Position numbers and translations under genes: made by a program. Below the pieces are notes generated by a model. The model had not been told where the DNA came from and did not search any database. It saw only the letters and a program-made list of their open reading frames with translations. Of a DNA stretch of 64,000 nucleotides, positions 1 through 12,480 are shown in pieces. The first letter of the stretch is position 1. Every line of letters begins with the position of its first letter. Source of the stretch: Cordilura impudica. Its lineage: Eukaryota; Arthropoda; Insecta; Diptera; Scathophagidae. Where the stretch lies: the NCBI GenBank assembly GCA_963682025.1, contig OY821520.1, forward strand, positions 90,855,492 through 90,919,491, in the 5' to 3' direction.

Positions 1-2149
1 AAATATTACTAAAAATTATGTTACATATTATTATATAGTATACTTGAGAGCCCGCATAAAGGGACGACTGTGTATTAAAAAAAAAATTATTATATTGTTT
101 GTTTACTTATAGTAATAATAAAAATTTTTTTTATTAAATAAAAGTAAAAAAAAAAACATTGTATCGTGGCATGTCCCATCCAGATATTGTATATCACGGA
201 CAGTATGACTGGGAGAACTTTGCAAATTTATGTGACATCAGCTGTTATTGTAGAATAAGATGGAGTGAATTTTCGAAATGTCTTTTGAAATAAGCCTATA
301 CTGCTCTGAAACCTATGAGGGAACTCGGTTCAGCAGCAAGATAATATTGGGTAACATTACTAAATTTTAAGGAAAGCATATTATATTGGTAAGAATAGCA
401 ATAATTGCAACAAATTCGTCAATTGCATTTAATGATTTGAAATCCTCAATGCCAGCTAATTCAAGTCTGCAGCTTGGATTTGTAAAATTTGTGTTTCGGT
501 CATGGCAACGACCATCTATTAAGAGGATGTGCAAACTTATCGGCTTAAGCTGAAGCCAACTGTGAGTTAAGAAGGCAACATGTTTCTCGTGTAAAGATAC
601 ATATGTATAAACTTTTTCTTTCCGGCAACAATATACAAATGTTGCGTTACGATAAAATTTTGCAACACTACGAATAGCAGTGTATGTCTTATAAAAAAAT
701 GTGATTTATATTTAACCTTTTACTTGCGAGGTGAAAATTGTTAACATCTAGGAAGAGGTGGTAGTAAATTTTAAACCATTTTTTTTTTCAAGTACATTCA
801 TAGCGTGTATATGTTATAATATGTTGTTTCGTACTTACATTACTCAATGCTAACTACTTCGGAATACCGATTTAGAAAAAAATATTTAAAAATTTTTGAT
901 TTTTTGAAAATCTTTCTGTTTATTTCAACATGAACAAAAAAATATAAAAAAATAATATACAGTGTAAAATTTCCAATGACGTGATATGGTAAAGGCTAAT
1001 TATGAATTTTGTACATTTATTTATTTTTTTGGAATTTTAACTGTATAAACAGTTTTCTTTTTTCTATTTGTCATTTAATGAAACATTTTATCCCATTGCT
1101 CTACGCACTCGGCTACCAACACGGCGGACGACTGCCTTCCTAGTTCATTACCTATACTTGTTTTCTTTTGTATTAAGATCAAGATATTGCTTAGTTATAG
1201 TCAGCTTCAACGTTTTACATATAAACTGATGCAAATCAATGCAGCCATAAAAATATCTACCTCCGTTAGATTTTTAAATACAGACTTTCGGAAAAATCTG
1301 TAGCTGTGCAGCATATTCAAAGTTTTAATACCTTAGCATAGTTTTTTCAGTTCAAAAATATTTTTAACCTGGAAATTTTTCCACACCAGTTAGATATTTT
1401 CATTTAAAAAATTATTAAAAGTCACGAAATTAAATAATTTAATAAATAATAACCGATTTAATCTGCAGTTTACCTTTTTATTCCCAGTTGACTGATATGA
1501 CCAACTTTTGGCTAAAAATTATTATTTTTTTTTACATAAAATCCATTCTTTTGCTGTACGTGGATTTTTATCACTGTTGTAAAATTGTACGGTTTCCACA
1601 ATTCATTTATTTATTATGGCTTAAAATAAATCCATGTTATTGAGTAATTGGTTTCTGAACTAACTAACAAAATAAGTGTGAATGAGTTCCAAAAAATACA
1701 TATCCTTATTGTATTAAGTTTAAGAGAAAACCCAATGTCGACGAGTTTTTTTACAATTGCGCAGTTTGTATTTTATCGGCGGTGACACTAAATGTTATAG
1801 AAATTGCTATAATTTTAGAAAATATGGATGATATTCTTAAAAACTTTCAGTTGTAAAAATATGTGGACAATATTTATTATTGGAACTAATGTTATTGCAA
1901 TAGTTTTTGAAAATTGTTCAGTGAGTTTCATTTCTATATTCCCTTCACTTTCGCCGTGTTTTTGTTTGTTGTCAAAACAGAGACAAACTTTTATGTTTTG
2001 TTTTAGCAACTTTAGTAACTTTGTACCAGTAAATAAATAATAATCTTGAAAATGCCATAAATAATTATTAAGGGTGAAAACCCTGTTATCTATCAAAGAT
2101 TCAAATGTCGGCAAATTAATCGTTAAATTTTATATATAAAAATTGTATA
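1..2149. other. AT-rich stretch without recognisable gene
   Basis: I see no convincing coding region, RNA gene or complete repeat here. The longest open frames (about 70-100 codons near 1815-2114) overlap each other on opposite strands, are low in complexity and resemble nothing I recognise. A weak tRNA A-box-like string lies on the minus strand around 1097-1130 without a matching B box. Confidence 0.6.
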
Positions 2150-2748
2150 TCTTATGCATATTTGTTTGTGGTTTATAGGAGACTACACCACTGGAATGAT
2201 CGTCTTGAAATTTTTACAGTAGAGTGTAGCACCTCCCATATAAACTGAATTTTATAACATATAATAATATCTGGAGTACTACGGTAGCAAGAGTTGCGAA
2301 AAAGAGCGGGATCGGACCAGTAGGCATGGCATCCCCCAAACAAAGTATTCATATATCATATAACTGGATTATTATAATAGATACAGTCTTGGGACTTTGT
2401 GTGAGTTCATAAGTTATCAACATTACTACTAACAATGGGGCAGGATTAGATCAGTGGGCGTGGTACCCCATACAAAATGAATATTAAATGTAATTTAACT
2501 AGAGTATTGTAATAGTGAAAGCCTTAGGACTTTGTCTGAGTTCACAAGTTATTAATGAGAGTAGTCGGACAAAATATGGGCAGGACCGTACCAATGGATG
2601 TGGCGCCTCCTATACAAAAAATATGAAATACAATGAAAATGAGAGTCTTGAATATTTTCACAGTTACATTAAATACCATTATGAGCAGTCGTTGAAAATA
2701 TGGGCGGAATCTCCAAAATCAAGAATCGCCAAATACAAAAATCGCTAA

Positions 2749-3087
2749 AATCAAAAACCACAAAAAAAAAACAAAAATCGTCAAACTCAAAAATCGCCAA
2801 AACCGAAAACCGAAAATAACAAAAATCGCCATAAACAAAAATTGCCAGAACCGAAAATCGCGAATAACAAAAACCGTCCAAATAAAAAATCGCCAAAATT
2901 AAAAATCACATAAAAAATCGTCAAAATAAAAAATTGCCAAGGTCAAAAATAGTCAAAACCGAGAGTCACGAATAAAAAAATCACCAAAATCAAAAATTTC
3001 CAAAGTAGTAAATAGCGAAAATAATAATCGCCAAAGTCAAAAATCTCCTAAATCTAAAGACGCAGAAACAAATATCGACAAAATCAA
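2749..3087 (+). repeat. Degenerate AAAATCGCC-type tandem array
   Basis: About 340 bp of short A-rich units (AAAATCGCCAAA, AAAAATCGCC, AAAACCGAAAA variants) repeated at roughly 10-24 bp. The same array occurs around 31535-31554 and 32305-32395 in copy 2 of the host element. There too a mini-me copy sits inside it, so the array is part of the host element and seems a repeated landing site. Confidence 0.75.
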
Positions 3088-3867
3088 CAAGTAAGAAAAT
3101 TATAGTCGGTCTAGACCGACTATACGATACCCTATACCATGCGTTTAGAGACTCTATCTCTCAGGCCCAACTAACTGGATATAGAAAATAAGCATAAACC
3201 AAATTTGAGTGGGATTTTTATTAATTTTTTCGGCTGCATATATGAAAAAGTTCATATCGGATGCTATATCTATATGGGGACTAGGCCCAAAAATGGACCG
3301 ATCCTGACCATGTTTGGTAAAGTCTCTTGTATTTTGCAAAAATATATACAAACAAAATTTGAGAAGAATCAGTGTTGTTTTTTGATAGATTTAGGTAAAG
3401 ATCGGGAAGCAGCTCTATATGGGGGCCTTGTCCAATAGGGATCATTTTTAGACTACTAATTAATGGATGTAACATATAGATACAAACCCAATTTGACTAA
3501 GATTTGTATGATAATTTGGATCTTATGGCAATATATGTTGATTTCATAGGAGTCATTTGTATGGGGGCTAGGTCTGAACATGAACCGATTCTCACCAATT
3601 TCAATAGCGTTCATCCCATGGCCGATAATAGATCAAGTACCAAATTTCGTCAAAATACATTCATATTTGCGACCTGCAGTTTGATTACAAGCTTTACATG
3701 GACACACAGACGGACGGACGGACGGACGGACATCGTTAAATCGAATCAGATAGTGATTCTGATTCAATCGGTATAATTAAAGATAGGTGTAGGTCAAATA
3801 TTTTTGGTTGTTACAAACAGCAGCACAAAGTCATTATACCCAAACCACATAGTGGTATAGGGTATAA
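3088..3867 (+). mobile_element. mini-me/DINE-1-like repeat, copy a
   Basis: About 780 bp. The left end reads CAAGTAAGAAAATTATAG followed by a 22-bp palindrome whose half is ATAGTCGGTCT. The body has a run of GGAC microsatellite near 3713-3732 and a GATTCTGATTC-type inverted motif. The right end reads GTGGTATAGGGTATAAAAA, which mirrors the ATACCCTATACCA just inside the left end. The GTCY microsatellite and non-coding body match the mini-me/DINE-1 group of Diptera (family assignment from memory). Short frames inside it recur in other copies only because the repeat does, and are not genes. Confidence 0.8.
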
Positions 3868-3916
3868 AAATCGGGAAAAATACATAAAAGATTTTTTACA
3901 AAATGTATTCCCACCT

Positions 3917-4722
3917 TTTTATACCCTATACCACTATGTGGTTTGGGTATAATGACTTTGTGCTGCTGTTTGTAACAACCAAAAATATCTGAACTACACC
4001 CATCTTTAATTATACTGATCGAATTAGAATCACTATCTGACTCGATTTAACGATGTCCGTCCGACCGTCCGTCCGTCCGTCTGTGTGTCCATGTAAAGTT
4101 TGTAATCAAACTGCAGGTCGCAAATATGAATATATTTTGATGAAATTTGGCATTTGATCTCTTATCGGCCATGGCATGAACGCTATTGAAATTGGTGAGA
4201 ATCGATCTATGTTCAGACCTAGCCCCCATACAAGTGACCCCTATGAAATCAACATATATTGCCATAAGATCCAAATTATCATGCAAATCGTAGTCAAATT
4301 GGGTTTGTATGTATATGTTACATTCATTAATCAGTAGGCCAAAAATGATCCCTATTGGATAACTTTTAGTCATAGGCCCCATATAGAGCTGCTTCCCGAT
4401 CTTCACTTAAATCTATCAAAAAACAAAAATATTGCACTGATTCTTCTCAAATTTTGTTTGTATATATTTTTGCAAAATACAAGAGACTTTACCAAACAGG
4501 GTCAGGATCGGTCCATTTTTGGGCCTAGTCGCCATATAGATATATTATCCGATATGAACTTTTTCATATCTGCAGCCAAAAAATTAATAAAAATCCCACT
4601 CAAATTTGCTTTATGCTTATTTTCTATATCCAGTTAGTTGGGTCTAAGAGATAGGGTCTCTAAACGCATGGTATAGGGTATCATATAGTCGGTCTCGACC
4701 GACTATAATTTTCTTACTTGTT
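3917..4722 (-). mobile_element. mini-me/DINE-1-like repeat, copy b (inverted)
   Basis: Reverse orientation of copy a, separated from it by only about 50 bp, so the two form a 1.6-kb imperfect palindrome. It starts at TTTTTATACCCTATACCAC and ends CTTACTTGTTT after the palindromic hairpin (here GTCGGTCTCGACCGAC). The (CCGT)n microsatellite is at about 4057-4080. The arms are similar but not identical, so either two insertions or an old inverted duplication. Confidence 0.8.
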
Positions 4723-4780
4723 TTATTTCGGTTACGATGGGTGTAGCAAAACGCATCGTTTTACGGCTAGTATATAAATA

Positions 4781-6168
4781 ATTGTATAATCCTTAATTTA
4801 ACAAATCTATCACATTGTGGAAAGGCACAATTCGCCTTAAATTTACATCGTTTTTTTTTTTTAACCGGGATTTTGTTGCTCTATCCGTTAATATAAGTTT
4901 TCTTGGAAAAAATCTAAAAAATTAGAATTGCCTCGATTATTAGGTATCAAATGAAACTTTTTCATCTAGATACTCAGCAGGAACTCTCGTATCATAGGTA
5001 TGCTAATTTATAAAAACATTAATATATCCAATTGTGATCACAATATGTAATGAACAAAATGTGTAGTGATGAACACATGACAACAATGATGGTAGTTTTA
5101 GATAGGTAAAGGTTCACATTTGATTATTAAATATTTTGGAGAGCCAGGAAAGACTAACATGGGACCCTTCTTACTGCTAGCTAACAGTCTGGTGGGGGGT
5201 TCATGTCTTCCTTATTTACCATACTTACATACCTGTTGTTATCTTTTTTAACATAATACTACAGACTCCCAGCCTCTTATTTAAAAAAAAAATTCCGAAT
5301 AAACTACTGCCAATTACAAGATACTTTAAACCAGGGGTTGAAAACGTATAAAAAGAAAATAAATTATCTAACATCAAAGAAACGAAAAGGCTTTATTTGG
5401 AACTTCCGAGATGTAAATTGGAGTCCATGCCTCTTTACCCTCCCTACCATTTGTCTTAGCATCGGCTATTTTGCTAAGACCCAAAAAAAAAATTAGACCC
5501 TTATCATTCTATCACTTCACATCACGTAAGAAAATTGAATAAAACTTAGCAAATCATATTAAGATACAAAATTTATTGATTTAAGTTTATCAAAAAAAAT
5601 ACGAGGCATGGTGAAATAATAAAAAAAATGGGTAAAAACCGAGATAATTTTACCAAAAATTCATTTAATTTATGAATAACATCTACAATATGATAACGGG
5701 GTTTCCTCCCCAACAAAATTTTAAATAAGAGAAAGTAATGATCTTAAATGTACTTATTAAGATGTAAAAGAAAAAGTAAATATGTATATAGATAAAGGGA
5801 AAAAGCAAAAACTGGTAATATGGGAGAGCTAGAGGTTATAGATTACAAACAATAAATATTATGGAGAGTTTTAATCTCTGGATGCATGATCTGCTTTGCC
5901 CAAAATAGTTGTTGCTTTTTAAATATATGTATCCCTGTTTATACTAATAATGCAAATGTAAAAGTCAGCTAAATTAATGTTTCCGTCACTCACCAAATGA
6001 TGTTGCTAAACATGTTCCCGTTCATTACCTTGATGACGTAGAAGCCTCTGCGAATATATGAGTAGTACTGGGTGTTGACCAGGAAATGATGATTTTATGA
6101 TGGGGAACTGAAATATGTAGTTTGCATATTTAAAAAAATTTAGAGATTTCTACAGTTATACTATATAG
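4781..6168. other. AT-rich stretch, nothing recognised
   Basis: No long open frame, tRNA or repeat of the families named in this annotation. Several A/T homopolymer runs only. Confidence 0.6.
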
Positions 6169-6611
6169 CAGGGGTGGGCACGTAAACGGCTTGTTGGGCC
6201 AAATTTGGAATTTCACCTACTAACGGTGGGCCGCACTAGTTTATTTCTGTACAAATATTCATTTTCAAACAAAAAAGCAAAAAAAAAACTATTTTTAAAC
6301 AAACATAAAATTGCATATTAATTACAGTAGTAATTGCAATATGTCTGAAAAATGACGATAAATCTAACAAACAAAAAAATTTTCTTCGCTTCAAAGTGTC
6401 ATCTCAAATATATGTAAAGTGCATATGTAGGTATGTACAAAAACCGTACATCACATATGACAACTCTTACGAAAACTGAGAATAGTGGAAATTAGAAGTA
6501 TAAATGCAAAAAATATTCAAAAATTCAAAAATAACGATTGTTTGTTTGGACAGAGTTGTATCTTCTGAAATTAATACAAAGTAAAGCTGTATGGTACGAA
6601 AACTGAAAACT

Positions 6612-6870
6612 AACCACACTGCTCGTAGGCCTGACTTTAGGTGAGTGTGTTAAAGCGCTGACCAAAAAGTGCAAGTACGAGTGTATGTGAAGGTTCACGG
6701 TTCAAAACCTCACGGCCGCCCTAAGTAGAAAAAATTTTCATATAGAAACAATCTATTCAATTAAAACATAACAATTATCACAATGTTCAATAAATCGCTG
6801 ATGAAGGCCGAAATGCCAGAAACCGGTCCGATTAAGAATACAGTGCAGTTATGAATTTTTGAAATATATG
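6612..6870 (+). mobile_element. tRNA-headed SINE candidate carrying a hammerhead motif
   Basis: The head reads like a tRNA D-arm: TAGGTGAGTGTG (A box, 6638-6649) followed by GTTAAAGCGCTGACC. A B box GGTTCAAAACC lies at 6699-6709, about 50 nt downstream, a normal RNA polymerase III spacing. The body, on the same strand, contains a hammerhead-like fold at 6793-6833. Hammerhead-bearing SINE-like repeats are known in schistosomes (the Sm-alpha family). I could not define the 3' end or a target duplication, so the borders are approximate. A decayed tRNA pseudogene beside an unrelated ribozyme relic is the alternative. Confidence 0.55.
6793..6833 (+). ncRNA. Hammerhead ribozyme motif (type I) in the SINE candidate
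   Basis: Stem I is AATCG (6793-6797) with CGATT (6829-6833), 5 bp. The core CTGATGA is at 6798-6804. Stem II is GGC/GCC (6806-6808 with 6815-6817) and carries an A-A mismatch at its base. GAA is at 6819-6821. Stem III ACCGGT (6822-6827) is self-complementary with no loop, so activity would need a dimer. The predicted cut follows C6828 (GUC). The mismatch where a G-C pair is normally conserved may make it weak or dead. Confidence 0.6.
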
Positions 6871-7086
6871 CTTTCTTCTTCTTTACCACGCACCATTTAT
6901 ATAAAATTTATTAATTCATTTCATACACATTACAAATAAATTTTATACTGAAATATTATTAGTATTTATAAAAATAGTTATATTTTAAAATTTTTTGAGA
7001 TCAAAGAATTTCATTTTAATTAAAATAAAAAAAGGAATTATATAAAAATAAAATAAAAATATAGGTAACAAAAAATAAAAGAGAAA

Positions 7087-8932
7087 TTAGGAAGAATTTT
7101 TGATTATTTCTTTAAAATCAGGTGTGTAATTTGTCAAAGTTGTCCGACTGAGTTCCGTAAGATGTTGATTTGTTAAACGTGAACGATTTTTGTTTTTAAC
7201 ATTTTTCATGGTGGAGTATAGAAGTGCACAACAATACGTTGTGCCAAACATTGAAAATAAACGAGCAGCACCTTTTTTCAATTGTGGATATTGGGTTTCG
7301 TTAACAAGTTTCAAAAATCCAACTAGAGAAGTTGATTTGTGATGCATTTTCAATACAATATCATCTTTCATTTCTAACAACTCCAATTTTCCAACATCTG
7401 GTTTTGCAAGAATTATATCGTATAATAAAAATTCATCACTTAGCACATCATACAAAAATGGGTTAACAAAAATTGAGAATGTCGCTTGAAGTTGTTTGAG
7501 ATCCTCAAATCTACATTTAAAATTTTCATGAAATTCTTTTAAATTATTTATGTATTCTTCCAGCTTATCGTCTTTTATATTATTAACGTTCAATTTTAAA
7601 AGAGGAAAAAATATAAATTTATTACATTCTAGGTCTTTTATAAACAAAAGAGGTTTAGCTTTGAAGCCTAACAATTATCGTGACAAACCAAGCACTGTTT
7701 TGTCTTTGCCTTGTAAACTCAGATTAAGCGATTTAAAATGGTTCACTGTGTCAGTAAAAACATTAAATCTGAAATCCAAATTTCATTCCCCAGATCTGGA
7801 TATATTTTTCCTTTTCTTTTATAAACAACTTTATTGTGGGTAGCAGGTCAACAAATCGATCCAAAACATTAGAAACGGATAGCCATCGCACTATGGACCA
7901 AATGGTGACATCGCTTGATAACTCATTGTTTTCCTCAACTGCTTGTAACTCCATAATAAAATTTTTAAACTGACGATGAGTTTTAGCGTTTGTTCTGATA
8001 AAATTTACAATTTCTACCACAACTTTCCAAACGTTTGCATATTTAAAAAATTTTGGAACAAGATGCTCCCGATGAATAATACAGTGAATTGGTAGATAAT
8101 GTGGGATATCTGGATCTTTATTTAAAAGACCAATCAAACCTTGATTTTTACCTACCATTGCAGGTGCTCCATCTGTGGCAACACTAATAGGTTTATCTCG
8201 TGGCAATTTAAATTTATTAATTGCTTCGAAAAGCGCATTTTTTACATCAATGACTCGCGTTGTTTCAGAAAGAGCTACAAGGTCTAACATTTCTTCAGAG
8301 ATATTAAATTCAACTGATCAGATCTAATGAAGATCGCCAATTGAGGAACGTCGCTAACATCTGTGGATTCATCAAGAGCTAAACTAAGTGCTACATAATT
8401 TTTTAGTTCGTTTTTTAAACTTGTTTCAATAAAAGCTCTGATATCTCCAATCCGACGCTCGGTTGTGCGCCGTGATAAAGAAAGCTGATCTATCGCTTTA
8501 TGCAGCTTTTTGTTATCAGGGTCAAGAATGCTCATAACCTTCTTCATAGTGTGTTTTCTTAACTCTGCTTCCCCATAAGGACGTTTATCACGGGCAATAT
8601 CCCAAGATATTATGTAACTTGCTTCAAGTGATCTGTCATTTCCATGGCTTAAAGACGAAATAATGTTCTGTTCTTTTTCAATATTTGACTGCAATGCCTT
8701 CTGTTTAGTCTCCCTAAGATTAGTATTAAGCGGATAATCTTTGGCAAATTGTGAGTGAAATTTTTCATGGTGTCTACTTAAATTGTAAAGTTTGTTATGT
8801 GGTACAGTAATTTTGCAAATGAGGCACATAGGTATGCCCTTATTTTCAACAAATCCGAATTTGTGTGTCCATTCGGACTGGAATTTTCTGTTTTCATCAC
8901 CTATCTTACGTTTTTGATGCCATTTTAATTCC
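7087..8932 (-). pseudogene. hAT transposase remnant (GTF2IRD2/ZBED5-like)
   Basis: Read right to left: a probable 3' splice acceptor (TTTTTAG at about 8933) opens the exon, then a BED-type zinc-finger region (EWTHKFGFVENKGIPMCLIC with the later H..H of LSRHHEKFHS). The RNase-H-like core follows with LALDESTDVSDVPQ, GAPAMVGKNQG, HCIIHREHL and WSIVRWLSVSNVL, and last a C-terminal segment. This is the typical order in hAT transposases of the GTF2IRD2/ZBED5 group. The frame breaks near 8287, again near 7800, and has stop codons around 7680-7745, so it is not functional. An upstream N-terminal exon to the right was not identified. Confidence 0.8.
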
Positions 8933-9735
8933 CTAAAAATAAAAAACGGGACCCATATATGTTAAGTATTACCAGTTAATTTCAATAAAATGAACATGAG
9001 ATATAATTAGAAAATTGTCCAATTTGCCAATTTTAGTTTTTAAATTTTTTAAGCAAAATTTTAAAGTTCAATAGAACTATTTTTCAAAACATGCTTTTAT
9101 GAAAAAATTTTTATGAAGTGGTTAGTACAATATGTATAAAAAATTTAATGGTTTCTGTTGCGAAAGATAAAAAATTTCTAGATTTAATGAAACATTTAAT
9201 TATCGTGACTGCTCTCATCCCCAAGCATTCAGGACTACAGGGCTTTTACTGAAAAAAAGCAAAAATAAAAAGTGGAAAATATAGTGTTTTTTTTTTCAAA
9301 TTATGCGATTTTTGTCGTTTTAGTTCTTTTTGATATTTTAAAGTTGACAACCCTGAAAATAATGAACTATAAAAAACGAGAGAGAAAAATTATTATGCTC
9401 TGTCGTTTGCATTTCAAATCATGAGGGTGTTTTGCAAGCATATAATTTTTAAAATGCATTTTTTTTTTGTACATGATACATTGTTGCTAATAGAAAAAAT
9501 TAAGCATGCTAACAGACGTTACATTCAAATAATTTATATTGTTTTTGTGGCCCTATTGAAAACTTATTCTCTTGTTAATGTTATTTTTGAATAATACTTT
9601 GAAATTTTGGTATTAATGTCTTATTATTTATTTTATTTTTTTTTTTTTTTTGAATTAAATCTAAATTAAATTGTGTAATTTTTTTAAATTTATATGGGGC
9701 CGCATAAAATTGGTTCGTGGGCCGCATGCAATAAA

Positions 9736-10417
9736 AAAAAATATTAATTATCTCTATTCATAAGTAATAAGTAATAAAATTAGATAAGGATATTTATGCA
9801 AACGTGTTCAGCTTTCTCTGGATTAGAGAACATCTGTATTCCGAATATTTCCACAGCTTCAAGTGTTTGAGAAAATGATGTCAAAGATCACAAAAATATT
9901 GTTGCTGGTTATTTTTGGAGTATTTATATTTATTTTTCAATTAAAATAATTTAAGTTGTTTGTTATAAAAAAAAAATTTTTTTTTATTCTGAAAATGCAA
10001 TCTCAGTTAAATTCCTTAATTAGTTTTAATTTCTTTTTCTTTAGGCTTAGTTTTGATTTTGATTTTAGAACTACCCTATTGAACTCTGGCTTCGAAGTAG
10101 CATATTTACGAAAACTCAGAGTCAACTTATAATTATTAACTTGAATCAAATAGGATTTTATCAATAAACGAAAAGCGCTAAGAGCAATTTTTTTAGTTTG
10201 AAGTATAAGCCGCTACTCCCATACTACTTCCACACTTTAGCAATAGCTTATTTGACATCCAGAGAAATTGCTGGACAATATTTGTTTCATAGTATCTCTT
10301 ATAAAGGCTAATATATGATGGAATCTCACCGGAGTTCCACGCTTATTCCGAAAAACAAAAAGGTGCTCCGGAATGATGTTTCATTTCTGCAGAACTGACA
10401 ATAATCTTTTTAAAAAT
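9736..10417. other. AT-rich stretch, nothing recognised
   Basis: No supported gene or repeat. It is the left flank of the inserted hammerhead array. Confidence 0.6.
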
Positions 10418-10430
10418 ATTCCTTAAAATA
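10418..10430 (+). repeat. Target-site duplication, left copy
   Basis: ATTCCTTAAAATA, 13 bp, directly before the first base of the array. The identical 13 bp follow the poly(A) tract at 16302-16314. The flanking base differs on each side, so the match is exactly 13 bp. It brackets the whole 5.9-kb block, not a single unit. Confidence 0.85.
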
Positions 10431-10532
10431 ATGATTGAGTTTGAAATTGTTCAGGCTCAAGATCAAATGTTTTTACTTTAAATAAAGTAAAAGCATTAGC
10501 ACATTTGTTTCAAAAATTGATCTATGTATATT

Positions 10533-10597
10533 CTGCATGACAGGTTATACAGCTGTTTCGGGAAGAGTCACCAACCCTCATCAGTAACCAAAAGCAG
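10533..10597 (-). ncRNA. Hammerhead ribozyme motif, left half 1
   Basis: Minus strand, same fold as the copy at 13093-13157, where the pairing is described in full. Predicted cut between 10548 and 10547. ACAGCTGT (stem III) is at 10549-10556. Confidence 0.85.
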
Positions 10598-11019
10598 TAG
10601 ATAGTTTGTTTGGTAAAAAGTTAAATTCATATATATTTGCTGAAAACAACCAAATGAAAATTCAAGCAAAAGTTATACTATTTAAGCCTCTTCCAATATA
10701 ACAAACTAAAAATAGAACAACTTTGAAACAAATATGATTGTATACGAGTACACATTGCATACTACAATATACATGTTTGTTTTTGTCTTGAAAAAACAAG
10801 AAAAACAATTTGTTTTTGCTAAACTTACATTTAGCGTTAACGGCGTGCCCTCCGTATTTTTAATTTTATTATTTTTTATAAAAATAAAAAATCTTATTTT
10901 CGATCTTTGTCAATTTAATGATTGAGTTTGAAATTGTTCAGGCTCAAGATCAAATGTTTTTACTTTAAATAAAGTAAAAGCATTAGCACATTTGTTTCAA
11001 AAATTGATCTATGTATATT

Positions 11020-11084
11020 CTGCATGACAGGTTATACAGCTGTTTCGGGAAGAGTCACCAACCCTCATCAGTAACCAAAAGCAG
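11020..11084 (-). ncRNA. Hammerhead ribozyme motif, left half 2
   Basis: Exactly 487 bp from the previous motif. The sequence is identical through core and stems. Predicted cut between 11035 and 11034. Confidence 0.85.
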
Positions 11085-11506
11085 TAGATAGTTTGTTTGG
11101 TAAAAAGTTAAATTCATATATATTTGCTGAAAACAACCAAATGAGAATTCAAGCAAAGGTTATACTATTTAAGCCTCTTCCAATATAACAAACTAAAAAT
11201 AGAACAACTTTGAAACAAATATGATTGTATACGAGTACACATTGCATACTACAATATACATGTTTGTTTTTGTCTTGAAAAAACAAGAAAAACAATTTGT
11301 TTTTGCTAAACTTACATTTAGCGTTAACGGCGTGCCCTCCGTATTTTTAATTTTATTATTTTTTATAAAAATAAAAAATCTTATTTTCGATCTTTGTCAA
11401 TTTAATGATTGAGTTTGAAATTGTTCAGGCTCAAGATCAAATGTTTTTACTTTAAATAAAGTAAAAGCATTAGCACATTTGTTTCAAAAATTGATCTATG
11501 TATATT

Positions 11507-11571
11507 CTGCATGACAGGTTATACAGCTGTTTCGGGAAGAGTCACCAACCCTCATCAGTAACCAAAAGCAG
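11507..11571 (-). ncRNA. Hammerhead ribozyme motif, left half 3
   Basis: Identical motif on the minus strand, 487 bp on. Predicted cut between 11522 and 11521. Confidence 0.85.
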
Positions 11572-11993
11572 TAGATAGTTTGTTTGGTAAAAAGTTAAAT
11601 TCATATATATTTGCTGAAAACAACCAAATGAGAATTCAAGCAAAAGTTATACTATTTAAGCCTCTTCCAATATAACAAACTAAAAATAGAACAACTTTGA
11701 AACAAATATGATTGTATACGAGTACACATTGCATACTACAATATACATGTTTGTTTTTGTCTTGAAAAAACAAGAAAAACAATTTGTTTTTGCTAAACTT
11801 ACATTTAGCGTTAACGGCGTGCCCTCCGTATTTTTAATTTTATTATTTTTTATAAAAATAAAAAATCTTATTTTCGATCTTTGTCAATTTAATGATTGAG
11901 TTTGAAATTGTTCAGGCTCAAGATCAAATGTTTTTACTTTAAATAAAGTAAAAGCATTAGCACATTTGTTTCAAAAATTGATCTATGTATATT

Positions 11994-12058
11994 CTGCATG
12001 ACAGGTTATACAGCTGTTTCGGGAAGAGTCACCAACCCTCATCAGTAACCAAAAGCAG
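11994..12058 (-). ncRNA. Hammerhead ribozyme motif, left half 4
   Basis: Identical motif on the minus strand. Predicted cut between 12009 and 12008. A private substitution of this unit (CCAATTGAG for CCAAATGAG, near 12115) lies outside the ribozyme. Confidence 0.85.
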
Positions 12059-12480
12059 TAGATAGTTTGTTTGGTAAAAAGTTAAATTCATATATATTTG
12101 CTGAAAACAACCAATTGAGAATTCAAGCAAAAGTTATACTATTTAAGCCTCTTCCAATATAACAAACTAAAAATAGAACAACTTTGAAACAAATATGATT
12201 GTATACGAGTACACATTGCATACTACAATATACATGTTTGTTTTTGTCTTGAAAAAACAAGAAAAACAATTTGTTTTTGCTAAACTTACATTTAGCGTTA
12301 ACGGCGTGCCCTCCGTATTTTTAATTTTATTATTTTTTATAAAAATAAAAAATCTTATTTTCGATCTTTGTCAATTTAATGATTGAGTTTGAAATTGTTC
12401 AGGCTCAAGATCAAATGTTTTTACTTTAAATAAAGTAAAAGCATTAGCACATTTGTTTCAAAAATTGATCTATGTATATT

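Larger units (their letters stand above)
2150..4780 (+). mobile_element. Non-autonomous element, copy 1, with nested inserts
   Basis: The left part (2150-2748) has diverged internal repeats about 130-140 bp apart. Each carries a GTGGGCGTGGCACC-like core followed by CCCATACAAA, near 2225, 2322, 2453 and 2594. An AAAATCGCC-rich array follows, then two mini-me copies, and the right part ends near a small hairpin (AAAACG, CAT, CGTTTT at 4748-4762). The same order recurs at 30690-32745, and the CACGCCCACCTCCCATACA core recurs reversed at 47884-48320. I infer one dispersed non-autonomous family, possibly Helitron-like because of the terminal hairpin and internal tandem repeats. Exact ends are uncertain. 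Confidence 0.5.
6169..9735 (-). mobile_element. Decayed hAT transposon (GTF2IRD2/ZBED5-like)
   Basis: The left terminus CAGGGGTGGGCA (6169-6180) is typical of this hAT group, preceded by CTATATAG (6161-6168) as a possible 8-bp target duplication. GGGCCGCA motifs lie just inside both ends (6228-6235 and about 9697-9726). The transposase relic lies on the minus strand between them. I could not find the matching right terminus or second duplication, so the right end is truncated or diverged. A SINE candidate sits between the left end and the gene. Confidence 0.65.

Noticed and set aside
1097..1130. tRNA-like A box on the minus strand (TAGCCGAGTGCG)
   Set aside because: No B box at a sensible distance and no cloverleaf. 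At most a fragment of a SINE head.
3504..3776. Frames of 70-120 codons shared by mini-me copies (ending in repeated RRTDGRTD)
   Set aside because: They arise from the GGAC microsatellite and shared repeat sequence, and frames are not kept between copies.
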